Positions 57,186 to 64,000 of a DNA stretch of 64,000 nucleotides are shown piece by piece. The notes under the pieces are model-generated. The model did not search any database and was not told the DNA's origin. It saw only the letters and a program-made list of their open reading frames with translations. Source of the DNA: Amphiura filiformis (lineage: Eukaryota; Echinodermata; Ophiuroidea; Amphilepidida; Amphiuridae); contig NC_092631.1 of NCBI RefSeq assembly GCF_039555335.1, positions 14,732,305-14,796,304 of the forward strand, in the 5' to 3' direction. The translations under genes were made by a program, and so were the position numbers. Position 1 is the first letter of the stretch. The number at the start of each line of letters is the position of its first letter.

Positions 57186-58832
57186 GTAGGCATGTATACC
57201 CCTACACACATACATCCCCACAGCCAACACCACCTCTCAATCCCAACTCCCCACCCACCCCACCCTGTACACCCCACACACCCCCCACACACACCCCCCC
57301 CCACAGATCAAAGTCACCATGGACAATGTGACTTACAGACTAGTCTGATCCCTGAATGACAAGACTTCAGGTGGTATACTATAATACATCACCACAGCCA
57401 ACACCCCTCCCCCAACTTCCCCCACCCACCCACACACACAGATCAAAGTCACAATGGACAGTATGACTAGTCTGATCCTTGAAGTTCAGGTGGTATCTAA
57501 AGGTAGGTATGCACACCGCCACACACATACATCACCACAGCCAACACCCCCTCCCCACTCCCCCGCCCCCACACACACACAGATCAATGCCATAATGGAC
57601 AATGTGACCAATCTGATCCATGAAGGACAAGACTTCAAATGGTATCTGAAGGTATGCATGCACACCCCCACACACATACACACACCCACAGGCCAACACC
57701 CTCCTCACAACTGAAAAACTGGTCGCATCATGACCTGGTATTACCGATGGGGTATGAACATACATATTTTTAGAGAGACTGTACATGTAAAGTCTCTGAG
57801 ATTTAAAAGGCTTTATTGGGATAATGTGCATGCATAGCGTGCACAATGCACAAATTAGTATTTACAATATTTTGGGCCATATGATTGGGGTGAATTTTGG
57901 TGGGAAACAGGTCTTTTCCTTTGCCTTTCCAATTTCTCTTTCATTTTTTTAGTCAGGGGGATACTATTCTCTTTTGTATTTCATAAGCTGCTACCCATTT
58001 ACTCCTGGGTGAAGTGACGCAAACCTTTTCTATGGACCGTACACCAGTGATGTGACTTGAACCCTCGACCCTATCATTACTGGTCTGTTCACTTAACCTC
58101 TCAGCCACGACCATGTTCCCATTCAAGGGATAATGACTAATTATGATTTGTGTGTGTGTTTCTGTCAACAGATTAAGTGTTCAAATTGTGGAGAAGTGAC
58201 GGAGCATTGGAACTATGTCACACTAGAGGTAAAAAAAGGAGAAAGATTTCAATTTCTACCTGCGCTTACCAGGTTATTTGTCCAGATAATGGGCTATTCC
58301 AGTTGAAATAGATACACCCTCTATGGAAAACATGACTTTAATCTCCCACACAGGTCTAAGGCTGTGCTAACACTTTTCTTTGATGACTTTGACCACAATT
58401 TTTTATTTTTTCAAATATCTTAAAAATTCAAGAATCTAAGCTAATCGAACAGACAGTAATATAAAATATATATACAATTTGAACTATTTTTAACTTGGAT
58501 TTTCTTTTTTTATCAAATTTTTCATCTTTTTCTATCTCTTTGTGGTAATTTTTATTCAATAAATTGTATATTTGAGTGCAAATTGAGGGTGTTATTTAGA
58601 TATATATTTCATTCAACTTAATTTAGCCTAATAAGTTATTCCTTTCATTTCATGATAAAAAGTAGTTTGAAAATGTTCTTGTGTTACTCATTTTTCTGAT
58701 GTTTTACTGCCATTATACAAGTGTATACTCTTGTAAAGATGCAAGATTTAAGATAAATAGTGTCATCTGTGTTCAACTTTGCTTTAAAATGAATAGAGTT
58801 CTACATGCCATCAAAATTGATTGATTGAATAG

Positions 58833-58866
<34 letters not shown>

Positions 58867-61800
58867 TATTGATTGATTGCAGGAGAGTCATGCAATAAAA
58901 GGAAGCAGAGGGAATGCCAGTATGGTTTCTAAATGCAAGTTCTGTAGCAGGGAAAGCTCAATGGGTGAGTCTTGAAAATGATATTGGACATATAGTCCGT
59001 CTTGCCTCAATTTGAAAGTAACGCCATGTTGGATTTTGCAGTGGCAGATTCAAAACTGGGTAAACACACACACACACACACACTAATTTGAATCTGCCAC
59101 TGCGAAATATTGGTTTATTATTATTATTATTATTAATATATCCTGTGGTAGGAATTACAAAGAGGCAAAATATTTTGTGAATTTTATACCAAATGTGTGA
59201 AAATTCAAATATGAAAAGAAAATGCAACCCTACTGAGACAAACTTTTTAGGCCTAACTTTGATCTCACCCCCACCCCTGGTCTCATCCTCATTTTCTTAT
59301 CAAAATGGTGATTTTTCTTATAATGTGACATTTTATACTCTTATAGCCAAAATGGCAGAAGAGTGAAATATTCAAACTGATACAATCCACTCATAATAAA
59401 CACAGCTGTTTCATATTATGACCTTTAACTTTTGACCTGCTTGTCTCTTACCCTAAACCTAACCCAACCCTAACCTGAAATCTAAACCTAGCTAACCCTA
59501 GCTCTATTCCTAATCCTATATAACCTAACCATATCCCTAACCAGGGTTCGATTAACTTTTGAAAAATTTGGGTAGCAATTTTTAGTGAAAACATTATGTA
59601 TGTGATGTTTTTATTATATTTACATACCGTATTGTCTTTAATAAACGCCCCGGGCGTTGCATTTTTCCAAACTCCTTATAAATAGGCCTATATAAATACT
59701 AAATTTCGCGGTTCTCAGGTTGGGCGGTTCTCGTGATAGGCATATCTCTAATTACCCAACACCCGTTACCCATAATACTTGTCCTAACCTTTCAAACTAC
59801 TACGATATGCGTTGCTCAATGATTAATCAACTCTGTTTTGTAGCTGTGGCGCTTACTTCGGTACCCATAATCTGAAAACCCATTGTTCACCTCTTTCAAA
59901 CCCTGTCCTGCTACCACATTGAGGACCCCAAAATACCCCGAAATTCAACGCACAACGGGTTATACCATAACTGATGATCTTTATGTTAATCCTGTCTTGA
60001 AAATAGGCATATTGGTCCGATGAGATGCACCTGTTAGTCACACTGTAATGCTTTTCCGATGCGCACACTGTACTCCGCGCACACTCCCGTTGATACTCCG
60101 CGATAGTGCACGCGTGAACGCCTAAACGCGCTAATGCGATAGCCAGCGGACAGAGGGATGGACGGACACGCCGTAATTAGTATTAAGATACCTGGAAATG
60201 AAAAATATCACCAGGAGAGCTCTGATTGTACTTTCTGTACTTAAACTTCAGGGTTGCAATGTTATTTTTGGCTGTCTGATCGCTATCGGCAAGCTTATTT
60301 ACCGATATGAACATTTCTGCATTTATGAACATTTCTACATTTTTAAAGCATTTTGATCGAAAAAATATTATGGGGGGTGTTCATTAGAGGGGACCGCCTA
60401 ATAGAGACAATACGGTATTCATGTTTACATTGTAAAAATTGCTGTACAAGCTGAGAGTTGTGTAGGTTGTCCAAAATGCGGAACATTTTGCTTTGCTACA
60501 TCCAGGTAAAAGCACTGTACCCTAAACTTAACCCTACCCCTAACCCTAGCAATAATCTATGTACTACTCATGACCTTTAACCTTTTGACCTATGTATCAA
60601 ATATTTTTTCTTTGCTATAGACATCATAAGTGACACGATTCAGCCATATAATGCAGAAGATGGTGAAAGGTTCAAGACAGTAATAGTATTTGAGTGTAGA
60701 GGGATTGAACCAGTCGACTTCTCACCAAGAGTAAGTACCTACATTCGGGCCTACTTTTAGGGTCGGTCAGGTTATGCCAATCAAACAATTTTTATAAGCC
60801 TAAATGTCAAAACCTCTTGGGACAGGGCATACCGAATTCCCTAATTCCCCTTGAAGCCATACAGGTAAGGACTCAAAAACCGAGACTAAATTGTGACCAA
60901 GGACTATAAATAGATCCTATTTGGGATAGGCCTAACCTGCTGATGCCGGGGGCATTCTGTCAATCATATTACGTCATCAGTGAGAGATATCCCGATTGTA
61001 GACAAGATATCATCATAGCATCACCATCTGCTGAAGACGCTAGTCGGATTAGTGAAAGTGTTCCAGGTGAAAAGTTAAAACTTTAATTCATTTTATCGTC
61101 CATTACGTATGAATATCCATTTGTATGCTTTTTTATGTTTTCCCAATTACAAACATGTCAAAAGGGAGAGTAACAATAAAAGTTTGGTCTTAATATTTCA
61201 ACATTTCTTACCGTTGTGATGCGACCAAGCGAAATTCAGTTTTTAAGTTCATTATATGTACCATTGTCAGAACGGTTCCAGAGATATGGTCATTTTAGTG
61301 TTGCACAGAACAATAAAACACAAAGATAGTGGAACTTTATTATTGGCTGTATCTCAAAATCAAGATTAGCAACAAACGACTCATTTATCTTGATCACATC
61401 ATAATTGTTATCATGATTTTCTTTATTTCCAAATATTTCCCTCCATGTTGATGGGTTATGAATGCCTTAGTTATTGTAGATATATACACTAACACCTACA
61501 TGTGTTGACATTTTCTGGGAAGGAACTTACTCAGAAGATATCTTACCCTTCCCAGAATACTTTGCAACATGATATATCACCTCATTTTATCAAATGACAT
61601 TCCCATTGCTTTATACAGGGCCCCTTTGTTTTCATTTTGAGAATAGACTGGTTAAACATGGGTCGATAGTTAAGAAATAAACATATTTTGCCAGATCTGG
61701 ATGTGCTCTGTTCATTGAGGTACATTTCATCAATGTCGATCCATGTGGCACTAGATAGCTGACCAGTACAGGAAATTAAAATTGGAGAAATGTGTTGTTG

Positions 61801-62295
61801 GAAGTGTAAGATATGTTTAGATATCTTCCTCCTGGGTTATTTTTAAAGCCTATAAATTGCTCCTTTTTGTTTTCTCAACTGCAGATTGGTTTCACATGTA
61901 CAGGTGTTGACTCCCCAGCTAGGTTTGAAGTAGATCTTACAGAAAAGGTATGTGACAAAATCATAAGTATGTGTTTTCAGAATATACCTTTCTGAACTGT
62001 CAAAGCAGCTAGGTAATGTGCATTAGGTACATTGTAGATGATGCAAGATTTTGAAAACATGTTACAACCATTTCTAAGTTTTCAATTTGCTTTAATTTGT
62101 GTGGAAAAAGTTTAAAAATCCAACAAATTATTTTTTTTACAATGTCATTGTAGAACATGAATAAAATAAATCCTATTTTCACTCTTTTTACCATTTTTTT
62201 CACAGGAATGGGTGGAATATGATGAACACAAGAACGTCTCTGTAGGCATCTTTGATTTGGAGAGTCAGTTCATCATCGTACCACATAAAAAGTGA
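57102..62295 (+). CDS. CZIB: CZIB (UPF0587/C1orf123) CXXC zinc-binding protein, spliced
   Basis: Six exons (57102-57185, 58172-58228, 58883-58964, 60621-60730, 61885-61947, 62206-62295), all with GT-AG borders and matching phases, encode 161 residues ending at TGA 62293-62295. Order of features: GLQIKATMDNVTSLIPEG, DFRWYLKIKCSNCGE with the first CXXC, the SRGNASMVSKCKFCSRE block with the second, TIQPYNAEDGERFK, FECRGIEPVDFSP and a C-terminal VGIFDLESQF. The family is about 160 residues, so only the initial Met and one or two residues are missing. They should lie on a tiny upstream exon that I could not place. Known for the family: two CXXC pairs bind one zinc in a small beta-rich protein. Physiological role is still unclear. 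Confidence 0.93.
57307..57380 (+). pseudogene. Tandem copy 2 of CZIB exon A (dead)
   Basis: After CACAG it reads ATCAAAGTCACCATGGACAA but has an 8-bp insertion (near TTACAGAC) that shifts the frame, and the donor is lost (CTATAATA in place of CTGAAGGTA). Confidence 0.85.
57442..57502 (+). pseudogene. Tandem copy 3 of CZIB exon A (dead)
   Basis: CACACAG|ATCAAAGTCACAATG start and AAAG|GTAGGT donor are kept, but an 8-bp deletion after GAAG destroys the frame. Confidence 0.85.
57583..57651 (+). CDS. CZIB: Tandem copy 4 of CZIB exon A: open, possible alternative exon
   Basis: CACACACACAG|ATCAATGCC to CTGAAG|GTATGC: 69 bp, 23 open codons (INAIMDNVTNLIHEGQDFKW, YLK), phase 0 on both sides. It aligns with residues 6-28 of exon A with five changes: K/N, T/I, S/N, P/H and R/K. 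It could replace, or be added to, exon A without a frameshift. The acceptor lacks a good pyrimidine tract (CA repeat), so use is uncertain. No transcript evidence is available here. Confidence 0.4.
58172..58228 (+). CDS. CZIB: CZIB exon B, first CXXC (CSNC)
   Basis: CAACAG|ATTAAGTG to GAG|GTAAAA. 57 bp, 19 codons, phase 0. Confidence 0.92.
58291..58357. mobile_element. Left half of a GGGCTATTCCAGTTGAAAT-family MITE in CZIB intron
   Basis: GGGCTATTCCAGTTGAAATA and ATGGAAAACATGACTTTAAT match the family left arm. The right half is missing. Confidence 0.75.
58823..58880 (+). repeat. CZIB: (GATT)n microsatellite at a CZIB splice acceptor
   Basis: About a dozen GATT units run right up to GATTGCAG|GAG, so the 3' splice site of exon C uses a GATT repeat instead of a normal pyrimidine tract. 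Confidence 0.85.
58883..58964 (+). CDS. CZIB: CZIB exon C, second CXXC (CKFC)
   Basis: GCAG|GAGAGTCA to AATGG|GTGAGT. 82 bp, phase 0 in and phase 1 out; the split Asp codon is completed by exon D. Confidence 0.92.
59038..59103. mobile_element. 66-bp hairpin with perfect 17-bp ends in CZIB intron
   Basis: GCAGTGGCAGATTCAAA / TTTGAATCTGCCACTGC around a (CA)n loop. Confidence 0.7.
59450..59545 (+). repeat. Degenerate CCCTAA-like repeat in CZIB intron
   Basis: CCCTAAACCTAACCCAACCC then further CTAACC variants; a weaker patch at 60520-60550 (CCCCTAACCCTAGC). Resembles interstitial telomere-type repeats, much decayed. Confidence 0.6.
59625..60418. mobile_element. 794-bp element with ATACCGTATTGTCT ends in CZIB intron
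   Basis: ATACCGTATTGTCTTTAATA and GGGGACCGCCTAATAGAGAC + AATACGGTAT are inverted ends; CGCCCC..GCGTT near the left and GGGGTGTTCATTAGAGG near the right also pair. The interior has a CpG-rich patch (60060-60150) but no transposase. Confidence 0.78.
60621..60730 (+). CDS. CZIB: CZIB exon D (YNAED..FECRGIEPVDF)
   Basis: GCTATAG|ACATC to AAGA|GTAAGT. 110 bp, phase 1 in and phase 0 out. Carries the family's most conserved block. Confidence 0.92.
61885..61947 (+). CDS. CZIB: CZIB exon E
   Basis: ACTGCAG|ATTGG to AAAAG|GTATGT. 63 bp, 21 codons (FTCTGVDSPARFEVDL region), phase 0. Confidence 0.9.
62206..62295 (+). CDS. CZIB: CZIB last exon with stop
   Basis: TTTCACAG|GAATGG, 29 codons and TGA at 62293-62295. 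Ends FIIVPHKK. Confidence 0.92.
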   Translation, partial: EWVEYDEHKNVSVGIFDLESQFIIVPHKK

Positions 62296-63020
62296 TAACA
62301 TTTTCAAACCATTAGGTTACAAGTCTCAGTTTTTTGAAATTTTTCTTATCAGCTTTAGCTTCATAAGCAATAATGTCCTTGTCACTGAAATGAACAGTTT
62401 ATCAGTTTTGTATACAGACAAATACTATATATGACACAGATAGGGAATTATGTAGCTACATCAGATGACCTTGTCATGCAGTCCAGCTTTCCAGTTAGTG
62501 ACCTTTTGTTGCAAACTCTTGACACAACAGTTTGTAACAGGTGTTATGCTGGTCATAGTGATTAAGTAAGTTATTTCCACCTGACCTTGTTCAGCTACAA
62601 CATTGGTGAAATAGGACTAATCTGTCTAGGGAGGTTGTAGCTTAATAATGTCATGAATGCAAGGGCTTTTCACAAAATCTATGTGAGCGTATCGGGACCA
62701 TTATATTGCTATATAGGTGGGTGACCTACCTGATTGAACCTCCAGATATTCACTCTACCCATTGAGATTTTGATATCACAGGAAAACCTCCAAAACTCTG
62801 GTAAATATTTAGGCGAGCGTGTTCTCTTTACATCTAAAATTATGTTCATAGTTTTTATCAAGTTAAAAGGAGCTGTTGGGAACTGCTTATCTACAAAATT
62901 AGTTTGTGTAGTTGAATTCAAATTTGGTTAATGGCCTGAGCTTTTGATCCTAGCAGGATCCAATTATCAAAGGCAGATAATTCTCATTTTATCTTTGCTT
63001 CAAATTTACATTTGAATAAA
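62296..63020 (+). other. CZIB: Presumed CZIB 3' UTR with AATAAA at 63015-63020
   Basis: No AATAAA was seen before 63015, which would give a 3' UTR of about 0.7 kb. A variant signal earlier is possible. Confidence 0.4.
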
Positions 63021-63220
63021 TACATGTATAATATTATTTTAAGGGTACACTTGCAAATGGAAAACTATTTGCCAAACAGTTTTAGAAATAGCATGGTTGG
63101 ATTTAAGGTACATCTTTGTGATGTATTAATCCATTTGATTATCTAGTGTGGGGTGGCATTTTCTTAGGAGGGAGGGTCCTAAATACGTTGGGGTCATAAT
63201 GTATTTACACAGGGAAGGTC

Positions 63221-63850
63221 ATAATAAACACAGCCAAAATAAAAAGTCTCCATTAGTTACATCCCCATTTAATCAGAGTCTGATGAGTTTATGACAAAAT
63301 AATTCATATAATAATTTTCTATACACTTTCCTTCGAAAGTTGATACCAAATTTGATATCAAAAGTTTAATCACTGTGAGCATAGGAACAGTTGTTTGGAA
63401 ATTCGTGCAATTTTAAAAATGACATAGGGAATTGTATCACGTAGCGAAGCTAGCGTGAGTGCCAAGAATTACGTCGCCTGAATAGGCCGGCAGGTTAAAG
63501 GTTTACCCATGCATGTCAAAATGCAAATCAAATACCCCCCTCTTTCAATTGTGCGCATGCAAGTGTACAATGATTCCTGTACGGGTTGCTTCAGGCCACA
63601 TAATAAGCTGATACCATGCATTGACTTTTGCATGGTCCATTCGTAATTTGTAATTTTTAAATTGCACGATTTCCAAACAACGCTCCTATGCTCACGATGA
63701 TTAAACTTTTGATATCAAATTTGGTATCAACTTTCGAAGGAAAGTGTATAGAAAATTATTATTTGAATTGTTTTGCCATAAACTCATCAGACTCTGATTA
63801 AATGGGGATGAAACTAATGGAGACTTTTTATTTTGGCTGTGTTTATTATT
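63221..63850. mobile_element. 630-bp foldback element with ~190-bp arms
   Basis: The left arm (ATAATAAACACAGCCAAAAT, AAAAGTCTCC, TCGAAAGTTGATACCAAATT, TGAGCATAGGA) recurs in reverse at 63658-63850. The loop is about 240 bp. No coding capacity. Confidence 0.82.
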
Positions 63851-64000
63851 ACAGGGCATGTGACTATAATAAGTGACATATATATTGGCAAAAATTGCAG
63901 TTGTATTTAAAATGAGCAAGCATTCGGTCGGCCTGCATGACGTCACATCACTTGATAGAACAAATATTAAGTTCTTTTTTGAATAATTTGTTTTGGGCTG

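Noticed and set aside
56701-57359. Two long overlapping frames (127 and 173 codons)
   Set aside because: They arise from the minisatellite; only the segment 57102-57185 has coding homology, with splice borders.
59450-59545. True interstitial telomere tract
   Set aside because: Too degenerate (mixed CCTAACC/CCCTAAA variants) and short; kept only as a telomere-like repeat.

Overview
The window looks like nuclear DNA of an invertebrate animal, most likely a marine deuterostome such as an echinoderm or hemichordate. The reasons are AT-rich non-coding sequence, genes split by GT-AG introns, single-copy metazoan genes (a CZIB orthologue and a ZIP1-type zinc transporter), a CR1/L2/Jockey-like LINE, a chromodomain Ty3/gypsy remnant, tRNA-derived SINEs and very many short inverted-repeat transposons. 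The phylum is inferred from overall character, not from a diagnostic gene.

Gene content is low. (1) 1018-1673, minus strand: the first coding exon of an unrecognised, low-complexity Ser/Pro/Arg-rich protein with an acidic end; its later exons lie outside the window. (2) 40947-42033, minus strand: one SLC39A (ZIP1/2/3-type) zinc transporter on a single uninterrupted stretch, split by one +1 frame break in the variable loop. (3) 57102-62295, plus strand: six exons of CZIB (UPF0587/C1orf123), a small protein with two CXXC motifs; only a very short first exon is missing. Both recognised genes concern zinc, but they are about 15 kb apart on opposite strands, and I see no sign that they are linked in function.

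The rest is repeats. From 10 to 15.5 kb lie a broken LINE and a truncated Ty3/gypsy element. From 17 to 19.6 kb lies a ~45-bp minisatellite split by insertions. From 23.6 to 24.65 kb lies a 1-kb array of near-palindromic AT-rich units. From 25 to 46 kb lie many inverted-repeat elements (several families with 2-6 copies here). From 46.76 to 53.05 kb lies a 6.3-kb element with long terminal inverted repeats that begin with a tandem 16-mer and no recognisable transposase. Two smaller elements sit in one arm of an inverted repeat while the opposite arm keeps the empty site, so their insertion points can be read directly.

The most interesting points are: a four-copy tandem array of the first visible CZIB exon, whose first and last copies are both open and phase-compatible; tandem copies of the end of the ZIP coding region plus 3' UTR just downstream of that gene; the 6.3-kb inverted-repeat element; and the palindromic 1-kb array. 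No CRISPR, operon, rRNA or intact tRNA gene is seen.
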